Assembly (NCBI GenBank): GCA_031772625.1
Contig: CM062818.1
Span: 1,276,568,277 to 1,276,632,276, forward strand
Source: Pinus tabuliformis
Lineage: Eukaryota > Streptophyta > Pinopsida > Pinales > Pinaceae
Length of the DNA: 64,000 nucleotides
Reading direction: 5' to 3'
Position 1 is the stretch's first letter; each line of letters starts with the position of its first letter. The notes beneath the pieces were generated by a model. The model had not been told where the DNA came from. It was given only the letters and a program-made list of their open reading frames with translations, and made no database searches. Shown here piece after piece: positions 33,560 through 44,411 of this stretch. Both the position numbers and the translations under genes were made by a program.

Positions 33560-35706
33560 CATACCCACGGGTCAAAGATCAAGTGCTGAAGGTGGGTTGG
33601 TTCGATTTATTTGAGAAATTTTATGGGAAAGAGATAGAGGTTACAAAGGCATTTGCATGAGCATTTGATGGAGTAGAGGCAAAGATTGGAAACATTAAGC
33701 TCATAATTACAAAATCCATAATGGCAGAGGCAACAGACTTACCCATAAACAAAGAGAGTTGGTTTAAAAACAAGAAAATCAAAGAAAAAGAATTGACAAT
33801 CTTCCTCCAAAACCCAGGTATGGATACCTCCATCTTTAAAAAAGGGATTCAGCCACTACATTGATAACCAAGTGGAGAAATTTGTTGCTAGTCATTCATA
33901 AATTTTTAACTTGTGAAGGATGATATGGCACAATGTTTTTCTACCATGTTCGACTCTTAATGCACTTCATTGATGAAAATGAGTTGAATTTACCATATTT
34001 TCTACTTTGTAGTCTCAAGGAAATAGCCTCTAGTCTATAGCGAGATTCTAAAACCTTTGATAGTGCCCTGTATCATCATGCATTAATCAAAATTATTATC
34101 AAAGCACATTTGAGGACAAAGGGAGATAATTGGCAAAGCCTTTTAGTCTCAAATAATTTTGTAGAGGCTCTAGAAGAAGAAGAAGCAACAAAAACTAAAA
34201 GAAGTTGACGCAAAACAATCTCAAATCCTAACCCTAAGGCTGCCAATGAAGAGGAGGGTTTCACTATCAATAAATGAGATCAGTTGGAAGCTTCTCCATA
34301 GGAATCATAGGACAACATCCTTCTTTGTCAGTTCTAGGGAAAATTAAGCAGGAAAATGAGAAACAAAATGTTACAATAAAGAAAGCCAGCTCAAGCATTA
34401 AGCAGTCTAAAGAAATAAAATAAGTAGAGCCAGTGGAAAAGGAACAAGGGAAAATGAACAAGTCAGGTAACAAGAGAAAGAATATTCAAAAGATAGAGGA
34501 AACATAAGTAAAGATGAGGAGGAGTAAACACATTTCTAAGCATTTAAAGATACAACCGCCTGAAATAGTTGACCTCGATAAGGAATATCATAGCACGAAT
34601 GAAGAGGAAATAACATCACCATTTTATCAACCCCAAGTCTGATCCAAGTGGATATCGGTGGCCACATACGTATTCCACCTAGACCTCTAGTCGATTTCAT
34701 CTGTTTCCTTGTTTATTGCAACATTTACTATTTTTATCAGTTTTTCGGGTCCTGAACGTTTGGAGCAGTTTTGAGCCCCTAAATGACGTTGTTTTGAGGT
34801 CCGCATCAATCCAATGCATGCTGCAAATATTGTATTACTTAGATAGATATTTCCAACAAGGTATCACACATGCTAAATAGAGACAATATGACCAAGTTAT
34901 GACCCCGGGAAGTTGGCTACCCAACTAACGCCAACAGGGCCCACAAACTCTTGGTGTTCCATCTCTTGGGGTTAGGGTTTGGTTGTTTAGGGTTTTCCCT
35001 TGTTTTTCAATAATAAATAGGCCCTTGAACCTCATTGTAACATAGTTCAAAGGCATGTAGCCGTCACACCTCTTCTCAGAGATAAGCTACCATCGCCCGA
35101 GCTAGTTTATTTCCATTTTGTTTGTAAGCATATTTCAGTATTTGATATTAATGAAATGAGGTGTTATTTCTACTGCATCTCTGTATTTATGGTTATATCT
35201 ATAATTTTTTGAGTTCCTGTTTAAGTTCGGATCAAAGTCCAACCACGAAGACACCTGAAATTGATCCTATTCAATAATATATCTATGACTATGTGGAAAT
35301 AATGGAGCAAAGAGTGCAACAAAATGTAAATTCTCTTCCACAAAGTGAATATGAAGACATTTTTAATAAAATGGATCCCTTGACTGATGACATTCCTAAA
35401 AAAGAACAAAAAATTGAAGACGCTCTGAGGCAAGAGATATATGAGTTGGACATATTAAACAGACATCTCAGAGAAGAAATTGAGGCAATAAAAATACAAA
35501 ATGAAAATTTGAGGCCTCAAGATGATATTATGTTATTGAATTTGTGCCACTGGTATGAGAAAATCAAGAAACTCAATTAGAAAAAATGTCAAAGGATTGC
35601 AGAGCAAGACCTTAATGAGGAAACCAAGACTAGCACTTAATGTTAAGAGTAAAAAAGGTGGCACTAGTTTGGATGCCCTAATCCAAGCTTCAGAAATAAT
35701 ACAATG
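33560..35706 (+). pseudogene. I third ORF (same family as in B and C), split by solo LTR J
   Basis: The readable parts have GWFDLFEKFYGKEIEVTKAF, then KSIMAEATDLPINKESWFKN and NPGMDTSIFKKGI, matching the N-terminal domain of the ORF in B and C. After the J insertion, LRQEIYELDILNRHLREEIE gives the coiled coil, and the end has a basic run and a LDALIQAS-like terminus in place of LDVLAEAS. The motif order is the same as in B and C although this copy is much more diverged, which points to a long-kept part of the family. Confidence 0.72.
34640..35234 (+). mobile_element. J: 595-bp solo LTR with exact target duplication
   Basis: The piece starts TGATCC and ends GGATCA, an inverted pair with TG...CA ends. 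It is flanked by AAGTC at 34635-34639 and at 35235-35239. It interrupts the linker of the third ORF in element I. A TATA-like AATAATAAATAGGCC lies near 35009-35023. No primer site or coding part is present, so it is best read as a solo LTR left by recombination between the LTRs of an element. The strand is set by the TATA-like box and is tentative. Confidence 0.85.
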
Positions 35707-35762
35707 AACAAAACAATTTACCAATTTTAAGTTTTTACGCATGAGGACATGAAAAATCCTTA

Positions 35763-35776
35763 GTGTGGGGGAATGT
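35763..35776 (+). promoter_or_regulatory. I polypurine tract
   Basis: GTGTGGGGGAATGT precedes the LTR start TGAAG at 35777. Confidence 0.7.
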
Positions 35777-36719
35777 TGAAGTCTAAAATTGTCTTTTTTT
35801 TTTATATCCTCTTACCTTCATTTCCATCATTTTCATGATAATTTTGCTACATTTTCAAGTTTAAAGGTCACTTCTGATATGCTCAAACATAATAAAAAGC
35901 ATCATTCATTCATGGTTTATAGTCTATTTTTTGTTTATGAAATTTGATCGAAACATTTCTATAGCTACCAAAATGCACTCATTCTACAGCTAACCTAAGA
36001 TTTCGCAGCTACATCCATGGTTAGATAGTTTCCAACGTGTTTGAAGAGGAATAAAAGATATAGGTAGATGGAAAATGTTCAACATATGGACATCCACCTA
36101 TTACACTAATCTGGAAACTCACATGGTTCGAGAAATTCGATGATCAAACAAAGAGTCAATTCTGGTTATAATACTCCAACCTTGCACATAATTTGAAGGA
36201 AGAATGTGGCATCATCAAGCAAGTGTGGGATTTAACAAGAAAAATTGGAATCAAATACCATGATATGTCAAATCAAATTTTTCTTATGATTTTCTATTCT
36301 CATAGAAAATCTTCAGAAGAATGATTCCTATTTTGATTTGATCTCTTAGTTTTCAAGTATAAACTAGCTCCTCGACTTATAGATCTTAAAATTGTTATTC
36401 AATAGAAGATTGTAAAACCCTTGGAGTGAGGAAATGGACATCTTTAAGCTATGCAATCATTTTTATACTAAAGAATTCTACTTTTAATACAATTACTATG
36501 TTCCTTTGATGATTAAATGCATGGGTGAATAACTCGTTAATTGAAGTCATTTCATGCTTACGATCAATAGGAGGGCCCCTTGGAGAGTTGTAAGCTATTT
36601 CAATTGTTGGATTAGTTCATTTTATGAGTAGTATATTTTCCATTAGATGCTCCCTTTTAGTACTTTGTTTTTTTTGTGATTTAACATTGATTGGTTTACA
36701 CTGGTCGAGTGCTCACATA
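35777..36719 (+). repeat. I 3' LTR, first portion
   Basis: This aligns loosely with the B LTR: opening TGAAGTCTAAAATTG, GCAGCTA motif pair, then the GGGCCCC block. It is cut by element G. Confidence 0.68.
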
Positions 36720-37192
36720 TGTTAAAAAGACCAAAAATATTTCCTTTCCGACACATAGGAAATAGTTAAGTATAACTTGGTCTAGTGTAGAGTTAGGTAA
36801 AGTGTGTTTCTTTAATATGTACTTTTGTAACTTACAATCCGACGGTCATGATATGTTATAGACATGAAGTGATGAAGTGATTTGGTGTTTCATACTCTTC
36901 TCAGTATTACCAACACTTGATCCGTGGCTTAACACTTGATTGGTCCATGATCTCTTTTTAAAGAGCATGGAGGGTCATTTGTAGGGTAACTATTCATGAT
37001 AGAAGCTTATGTAAATTTCCATTCTTTTATTAATAGATTGCCTGAAGTGGCCGCGTTGGCTCAGGCCGTGGATTGTTTCCCTCTTTGAGGGTTTTAACCG
37101 CGTCAAGAATATTGGTTTATTGATCTGTGATCTGTTTGTGAGCGGTTTCCTTTGGTGTTTTGTCTGAGGAACTTACCCTGTAAATTCCTACA
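36720..37192 (+). repeat. G 5' LTR
   Basis: This aligns with 45629-46077 from the TTCCGACACATAGG block onward. The first 30 bases are less alike than the rest, so the exact start is a best fit. Confidence 0.85.
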
Positions 37193-37208
37193 TGGTATCA
37201 GAGCTATT
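37193..37208 (+). promoter_or_regulatory. G primer binding site (initiator tRNA-Met type)
   Basis: TGGTATCAGAGCTATT starts right after the LTR end TTCCTACA. Confidence 0.92.
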
Positions 37209-38278
37209 TGAGGGCTGCATCCATTGTTGATCCAAATCTTAAGCCGATACAACTGCATCCGACTGTCATTTCCTAGATCTATTGTTTCTGATTGCTTTCG
37301 GGCCAATAGGATTGCTCTATTGTGTTTGGAGCCTCTGTTCCAGTGAGGAACCCCTTTCGTTTCACGCAAAAAGGTTTCCGGTAGCCCTAGCTACATCATT
37401 TTAAAGATTTGGAGGTATACAATCTTTATTTGCAGTTCTAGCTATATCTCTCTGTTTATTTCGGTTTATTTAGCTCTATGTTTTTTATTAGCAGATCTAT
37501 ACCTTTCATTTCTGTGTATGCTCTTTGCTCCGCGACTCTGTGCGATTTGGGCAAATCAATAACAAAAAGGAAGGATTTTTCTCATGCGTATGCGCTTTTT
37601 CGCCGCACCTTAGTGTGATCTCAGAAAATCAAAAACATTGAGGAAAATATTTAGTTTCCGACTAAAGCTAACTTCAAGCCATAAGGTTTGTTTTTTTTTG
37701 TATGTCTGTGTTGGGTTTTGTGGTTTTTGTTTTGTAAGCGTAAGCATGCACCCCAAAGCTTCAGTGACTAAAATAAAAAAAAAACCCTTCCTCTTTTCCA
37801 AAAATTACTAACCTTTTAAACTAGCTCACTTGGTCCAAAGTTACTTTATGAGAATAGAGGTCTTGAGTTCAAGTCTTTTTTTTTGTTGAGTTACTTTTTC
37901 AAAAAGCACATGTAACTTATGTTTTAAAGTTATTTTATGTAAAAGTGTTCTCACCCATTATAAAATGTGAGTCACTTATAATTCTAAAATCTCTTTATCT
38001 TTTATTTAAGTTACAATTTAATGGGTAGCTCATAAAGTACCATTGTAAAAGTGACTTTCACTTATTTATAAAAGTGAGTCACATAATTTTTTTTTAAAGT
38101 GAGCTAATTAGATTAAGTTTGGAAAGGCGGGGGATTTTTTTTAAATATAACATTATCATTCATTTCCACACATTCACGCACTTCGTCAGCATCTTCAAAA
38201 ACTTTTCTTCAAAAAGCCATAACTTCTTCATCTGGAAGTCGTTTTTTTTAATCAGCCTAATTTTTCGAGATCTTTCCA
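37209..38278 (+). other. G leader before gag
   Basis: This is a noncoding leader of about 1.07 kb, long for Copia. It holds an AT-rich stretch with inverted arms and tRNA-like boxes, listed separately at 37820-38113, and otherwise shows no coding signal. Confidence 0.6.
37820..38113 (+). repeat. Possible SINE or small inverted-repeat element in the G leader
   Basis: TAGCTCACTTGG (37822-37833) fits a tRNA A box with one change, and GTTCAAGTC (37867-37875) fits a B box 33 bases later; a T-run follows at once. Near the right end AAGTGAGCTAA is the inverse of the left TAGCTCACTT, and internal GTGACT...AGTCAC arms form a hairpin. The first pair suggests a tRNA-derived SINE fragment; the second suggests a small DNA element. 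No clear target duplication was found, so the identity is open. Confidence 0.35.
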
Positions 38279-39170
38279 TTGGAACACTTAGTTTCAACGT
38301 CTACATCTTCAGTTTTTGTTAAAATGGAAAGTCCATGCCAAGTTATTCTTGACAACACCAACTACTTCCAATGGTGGTCCTGCATTGTGGATTTACTTAG
38401 AAGTAAAGGTCTTTATAAAATAGACTCAGGCCAACAAACCAAACCTCAAGATGAAGATAGCATAGCCAAATGGGAAAATAGGCAAGATAAAACACGTGGG
38501 TTGATAGGGATGTCTATTTCTCCAGACCTTAGATTCCATATCACAGAACTTGATACTCCTAATGAAGCAATGAAACAACTCACTAAAGTTTTTGGAATTA
38601 AAAATGAAATTAGAGCCCATCAACTCGAAAATGAGTTGCTTACATTGGACCCCAATAATTTTTCTTCCATTGAAGATTTTTTGTCCAAGTTCAAGACTCT
38701 TAGACTTCTCTTGGAAGGTGTTAAGGTTAAGAAAGAAGATGGTAGCCTTATTTATTCCATTCTTACTAAGTTGGGACCAGCCTACTGTGTGTTTGTTTCC
38801 ACCTTCCGTTCTACTAGAGAAGCCTTTATTTCTCAAGGACAAGACTACAAGTCCCCCTCTTTTGATGCCTTTTGTGATTATTTAATAAGAGAACAATAAA
38901 ATCTCTTATATCTTGGTCTTCTTAATCTTGGAAACTCTTCTAAGAAATCCTTAGCCGCCCAACAACAACCAAATTCAAAGAATCCTAAGAAGCAGTATCC
39001 TAAAAAGAATGGTCCTAAACCAAACAAGGGTCCTAAGCAATTTCAGTCTCAAAATGAAAAATCATTTCAACAAAATGATAAGGCAAATAAAAACAAAGGG
39101 AAGAAGATTGATAGACATTGCCACTTTTGTAATTGAGATGGCCACTTAGAATCCAAATGCTTTAAGAAGA
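38279..39170 (+). pseudogene. gag: G gag region
   Basis: The capsid part has MESPCQVILDNTNYFQWWSC, then DLLRSKGLYKIDSG and LDTPNEAMKQLTKVFG, ending with LTKLGPAYCVFVSTFRST. A Lys/Gln/Asn-rich stretch follows, then a zinc-knuckle-like CHFCN...DGHLESKCFKK near 39115-39165. Layout and length (about 206 residues before the basic part) are normal for Copia gag. The region is broken. Confidence 0.82.
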
Positions 39171-40515
39171 TGGAAGCCTTGGAAGCAACAATGAAGAAGC
39201 ATAACATCCATTTGGAGCACTCTTCAACTTCAAATTCATCTTCAGGGATAACACTTTCTACATGTGGTTATCAAGCATCTCGGTCTGGTTATGCACTAAA
39301 TGTATCTTCTTCTTCTCATTCTCATGAGTGGCTCATTAATTCTGGAGCTTCTTATCACATGTCCAAAAACAAAGCCATGTTTTCTTCTTTAAATTATTGT
39401 AACACCAAAAATATATATTTTGGTGATGATAGATCTCTTAGTGTTGTAGAGACTGGAACTGTTCATCTAGACAATGGTCAATTTAATGATGTATTATGTG
39501 TTCCAACCTTATCCTGCAACCTTCTATCTGTATATCAGATAACTCATTCAGGTGAAGGTAAAATCATTGAATTTTCACCTCACGATGTTGTAATTAAGGA
39601 CCTAAGAGATCCTAGATAGATTTTAGCTACTGGCATTGCTGATGATTCTAAAAGGTTGTATAAGCTTAACAACTTTGGGTCATCAAATCTTCCCTCGGTA
39701 TTTTTTGCTCATAATGATGAAGTGATCAAACTTTGGCATGAGCTATTTGGTCACTTAAACTATCGCTCCCTTCAAAATCTATGTAAAGAAAATATGGTGA
39801 CAGGTCTTCCAATGGTATCTTGTAGAGATGGTGTTTGTTCCGGATGTGTACTCAGAAAACATCATCAAGATAGTTTTGAAAAACGTGCCTCTTGGCATGC
39901 CTCAACCCCTTTACAGCTTGTGCATAGTGATTTATGTGGTCCACTTCCAGTTGTTTCATGCTCTAGCTACAAATATTTCTTAACTTTCATTGATGATTTC
40001 TCAAGACGCACTTGGGTATACTTCTTAAAACTCAAGAGTGAAGTATTTAACATGTTTTTGGCCTTTAAGGCCTTTGTTGAAAAACAATGTGGACATCAAA
40101 TTCTTAAGCTAAGATCTCATACTGGCGGAGAATATGTTAACAAAAAATTCATCAACTTTTGCACTGAGAATGGAATTCAAATGCAAGATATTGTTCCATA
40201 TACTCCACAACAAAATGGTGTAGCTGAAAGGAAGAATCACACCTTAAAGGAAATGGATAATTGTATGCTTCAATCTAAAGGACTTAGCCTTAATTTTTTG
40301 GCAGAAGCAATTAGCTATGCAAATTACATAGTAAATCGCACTCCTACTAAGGTTTTAAAGAATATCACTCCAGAAGAAGCATGGAGCTCAATTAAACCAG
40401 ATGTAAGTCACTTTCGTGTTTTTGGAAGTGAAGCATGGGCCCATATTCCAAATGAGAAACATAAAGATTTAGAACCTAGGAGTGAAAAATGTATTTTTTT
40501 TGGATATTTTTAAGA
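39171..40515 (+). pseudogene. pol: G protease and integrase
   Basis: The protease site reads WLINSGASYHMSKNKAMF, with Asn where the catalytic Asp would be, and VLCVPTLSCNLLSVYQIT follows. The pre-integrase part has LWHELFGHLNYRSLQNLC and CSGCVLRKHH. The integrase core has LQLVHSDLCGPLPVVSC (first Asp), LRSHTGGEYVNKKF and TPQQNGVAERKNHTLKEMD (Glu). Order and landmarks are typical Copia. The region is broken. Confidence 0.85.
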
Positions 40516-40859
40516 TGTCAAAGGATATAGACTTATTCCACTTAAGTCCAAAAATGTTATCATTAGAAGAGATGTAAAGTTTTCTGAAAATATATCAACC
40601 TACGAGCCTAGTTCAGTGGATGTGCCACCTCTCTCTACCCCTTCTACTTCTGAAAATATTTCTTCTTCAGATGATGACAGCGAGGATGGAAATCCTCCCC
40701 CACCTTCTCAGGATCCTCCTTCAGCTCCTCAGCTTCCAAAATATGTATGTGCTACTCGGAATGCAGCAGGTGCTCTTGTCGGTGATCCTACAGATCAACG
40801 ACGTACACGTTCTCAGTTCGATAGAGCCTCTTTGTTATTGGCTCAAGCTTCAATGAATT

Positions 40860-41243
40860 ATGATCCTGACACCTTTGCAGAAGCTTCAGGCCATCTAGAT
40901 TGGGATGCAGCTATGAATGAAGAATATCGTTCATTATTGGCAAGTCATACATGGGATCTTGTTCCTCTTCCAAAGGGACGAAAACTTGTTATATGTAAAT
41001 GGGTTTATAGAACCAAGTACCAGATGGAAAAGTTGATAAACATAAAGCTCGTCTTGTTTCTAACGGTTTTTCACAAGTTGAAGGCATTGACTATACTGAA
41101 ACCTTATCCCCTATTGCCAAAATGAACTCTATTTGCCTTATTCTTTCCCTTGCTACCTCTTTCAAATGGGAAGTCCATCAGATGGATGTTAAATCCACCT
41201 TCTTGCATGGGGAATTGCATGAAGAAATCTATATGGAACAACC
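40860..41243 (+). pseudogene. pol: G reverse transcriptase, first part
   Basis: The block has WDAAMNEEYRSLLASHTWDL and CKWVYRTKYQ, then FKWEVHQMDVKSTFLHGELH, the start of the Copia RT up to EEIYMEQP. Here insertion H begins; the rest lies at 44412 onward. Confidence 0.87.
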
Positions 41244-41971
41244 TGTTAGAGTCGGTCTAGTTATCCCTCCGTCAGAGATCAAAGCTCTTTTGCATTTCAT
41301 GATTAGGTGTCCCATCAGTTTTGATCAGTTGCATTTCGTTAGGCATGCCATAACTCTAATGGAGCGGTTTGTGTCACTCATTCCCCTCGTGCTTGGCACT
41401 GCTGGTTCAGGCCTGTTTATTAAAATAAGTCTTCAAAGGTCATTTACAATCATGTTTTAAATTTTGAGGTCTTAGGTCTAGGGTTGAGTCAATTTTGTCT
41501 TGAAAAGTCTTAGAAGACCAGCAGGCCAGAGGGATATCTTTGATAGATCATCACTTCAATAATTTTCATCATTGTACAGCTGAAATAGGACTTCTCTTCA
41601 AAACTCTATTTTGAAGATAAGTCGCCATCTCATTTTTGTAAAAATTGTCAAAATTTTTAGTCCTTCAATCGTTCAAGTGCAGCCTTGGTCTCCTTTGCTA
41701 GAGCATATCAGAGCTATCCCTGCAAAAAATTATCAGAGAAAATCATTATTTCAACCAATTTTAAAGGGGAAACCAAAAAGGTCGGAGCCTATTAATTTTG
41801 AAAAAGTGTCAAAAACCAAACATAAGAAAATGGGTTTTGGATCAAGCAAAAATCAAAAGGAGTCTATATGAAGATATTTCTCCTCATTTGTAACCCATTC
41901 CACATTCCAAGAGTGAAGAGCATCGTTCAAAGGTGATTTTGTGAGTTTGTGAGCTAATTGCACCATTTCCA

Positions 41972-42110
41972 GGGCGCGCGACGCATCAAGTTGGGCGCGC
42001 GGCGCATCAGGCGACCAAGTTCAATGTTATTTTGCACGTGCGCGGTGCATCAGGAGCGCGCGGTGCATCAGGAGCGCGCGGCGCATTGGGTGTGGCGCAC
42101 GGCGCATTGA
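41972..42110. repeat. GC-rich minisatellite in H (GCGCGCGGCGCATCAGGA-type units)
   Basis: About six imperfect units of 18-21 bases lie in otherwise AT-rich DNA. Unit variants change GGCGCAT to GGTGCAT or GACGCAT, the form expected from CpG decay. Confidence 0.85.
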
Positions 42111-42742
42111 AGTTTATGCCCAAACACTGTCCAGAAATCACTGAAACACCTCTTCTCAAGCATCAAATCACAGGTAGGCTTACATTCACGGATTGTTCTT
42201 GGTTTTTGGACGGTTTATGTAAGAGATTATGATATATTTTCCATGGAAAACCAAGTGTAAAAACCCTCCTTGTCCATTAATTTGCTGTAAGGATTTAAAT
42301 GCCAAGATTGTTGTAGGGTTTCAAAAATAAATGTTAACCAAGGTTCTCATGTTTTCCTATTTCCTTTTGGTTCCCCCATTCCCTATATTCACCAATATTT
42401 TCCCCAATAATTCCTCATAAAACCCTACACTATCCTCCTTCAAATCCTGATCCCTCCCTTCTATTACAAGCATATAATCCCTACCTCATTCCAAAACCCT
42501 AAAACTTAAATATTTTCATGTCCCTTCCCTTCCCTAAATTCCCTGTTTTATTTCCATTGTCCCCATTTCCCTAATGTTTCCCCTTTCCTAACAATTCCCT
42601 TGTATATTTGTGTCCCCTTGGTCACAGCATTTTTAGAAAAAGAACAGTCTACAAGCAATTGAGCACACAGTTTACATATCAGCATATATATATATTCCAG
42701 CTACCTTGTTTTTAAAGAACATGTGAGAGACCGAGTCAAACT

Positions 42743-42952
42743 ATGAGCGGGATTATGATGCGGCTGAGAAAGGCCAATAGAGACAAAGACTTGCTTCGTC
42801 ACATGAAGAATCATTACTGGGCCCACATGCATGTTTGCAAAGCGAAAATGAAGATCCTTAAGAGGCGATTGAGAAAGGCACTAAAACGGCGGAAAAGGCC
42901 CGATCCACTCCAAATTTTGGCCGAAGCCTCTTTGATTGAGCATAGTACTTGA
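42743..42952 (+). pseudogene. Reading frame in H resembling the tail of the Athila-type third ORF
   Basis: The short frame reads MMRLRKANRDKDLLRHMKNH, then a strongly basic run KMKILKRRLRKALKRRKR, and ends near LQILAEASLIE. Elements B and C end their third ORF with a coiled coil, a basic run and LDVLAEAS. The match is in order and in the end signature; the upstream domain is not seen. If real, H derives from an Athila-like element that lost gag and pol. Chance similarity of a basic stretch cannot be ruled out. Confidence 0.45.
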
Positions 42953-43045
42953 TTGGGGACCCCCAGCCCAAATTTCAAGAAATTTGGGGAAAATTTTGTC
43001 AATTTTGAAATTTTTATGTAAAAAACAGGTTTTTGGGCTCAACGC

Positions 43046-43064
43046 GTAGCGCGCCGCGCGCTAC
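43046..43064. repeat. Perfect GC palindrome in H
   Basis: GTAGCGCGC, one base, GCGCGCTAC: nine-base arms are perfectly inverted around a single C. Confidence 0.9.
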
Positions 43065-44411
43065 CCTGAAGATGGGGAGGTCCAAATCACGAAAGGTTTG
43101 CATTTTTGGATTTTTCATGATGAAATACATCTGCTCAGCCACTGCCAAGGCATTTCATCAAGGTTTGGGTCCCCAAAAGGTCAAAAAACATGCAAAAAAT
43201 GACCTCACTGCCCCTTTTTGGACACACAGGTAGCATCCTTGGGAGAATGCACTTTTGGAGGGGAAAATGGACACCAAATTGGAAAATTCCACTTGGGTTG
43301 GAAAGTAGACGTCCATACCTTTCCAACGAGCTATCATGAGCTCCATTTTGATGTCGGGAAGTGCCCCAAACGCAGGTGGAAAGGCACGCTACGCATCAGG
43401 ATTTTTTGCAAAGTTTTCATCTTCAGCTCAGGAAACGTAGCCAGTTTGACCAGTTTTGACTTGTGATGGGATTTTTCACCCTCCTTGATGTAATTAATGT
43501 AACTTTATGTTGACTTGACACTTATTTACCTATTCTAGATGATTCATTCATAAAATAGCAAACATTTAATGAATGAATTGGTTTCCTAGCTTATAGAGGC
43601 AAGTTGTTTTGACTACCTAGATTGTAGTGCTTTGTTTAAAATTGGTTGAAACAGCTCCTAAGATGATGAGCTAGACCCCTAGAGGCAAGGGAATGTGTTG
43701 GATTGCCTATATTATGTATTTTCTTAGTCATTTTCATGGTTGGAGAGGTTGGACTCTTGGGAATAGCTTGATACACTATTGTACATATTTTATCTGCATT
43801 TTTGGCAAAGCATAGACCAGGGTTTTGCAGCACTATTTGGGATTCATGTGGCCATATGTGTTGATGGTGTGTTTCTCTCAGTACTTGTAAGTTGTGTATG
43901 TATACCACTTTCCTTATTTAATCTTCTGCAATTAAACAAATGAAGTGTTAAGGTAGAATCCATAATTTTGCTATGCTCTGCCTTTAAGTTTGTTTAATTT
44001 TCCATGTTTTCGTCAGTTTAAGGAGAATCCTTGAGACTTCCTTGCTCTCCTTAGCTCCTCACCTGTCAGGACTATTCATTCACTCACTTTAAAGGCATCA
44101 AAACAATCGCCTATCTTGCCCCAAGTAGATCTCTGCAAAAGCTGTGCCTCATCCCCGCACCCAAAATTGCCTTTCCCTTGAATTCAACAAAACTTCAAAA
44201 AATAAATTCCATAATCCTTGTACTTCATACCTAGCCTAAAATTAGTCATCAATTCATTCATCTCGAGCCTCTTTTATTACCTTTTTCCGAGATTAACCGG
44301 AGAGAGCCCTCTCCTGTCCTCGTAGGGCTAGCTACGAGGCTGAGCGTGGTTTGATGTGGCCTCGAGTTTTGCCTTACTCAGCCTGAGGAAAATTTGAGCG
44401 TTAACACAACC

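Larger units (their letters stand above)
33390..36719 (+). mobile_element. Element I: 3' end of an Athila-like element (third ORF, purine tract, LTR start)
   Basis: Plus-strand motifs of the third ORF run from about 33560 to 35706, then the purine tract GTGTGGGGGAATGT and an LTR starting TGAAGTCTAAAATTG at 35777, like the TGAGCCTCAAAATTA start of B. The LTR has the GCAGCTA motif pair (35980-36013) and a GAGGGCCCC block (about 36570) in the same order as B. Copia element G interrupts the LTR at 36719, and it appears to resume at 46078. The upstream gag and pol are not in view. It is old and broken, with about ten breaks in what remains. Confidence 0.75.
41244..44406. mobile_element. Insertion H: 3163-bp LTR-type insertion (large solo LTR or pol-less element)
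   Basis: It starts TGTTAGAGTC, ends GCGTTAACA, and is flanked by CAACC at 41239-41243 and 44407-44411, exactly splitting the G reverse transcriptase. The TGTTA...TAACA ends with a 5-bp duplication are the mark of LTR-element integration. I see no repeated ends inside it, no primer site and no pol. It is therefore either a very long solo LTR or a non-autonomous derivative. It carries a GC-rich minisatellite, a reading frame like the tail of the Athila-type third ORF, and a perfect GC palindrome, all listed separately. Confidence 0.8.

Noticed and set aside
42032-42232. Short plus-strand frame with Gly/Ala/Arg-Gly repeats in H
   Set aside because: It is only the translation of the GC-rich minisatellite and has no gene context.
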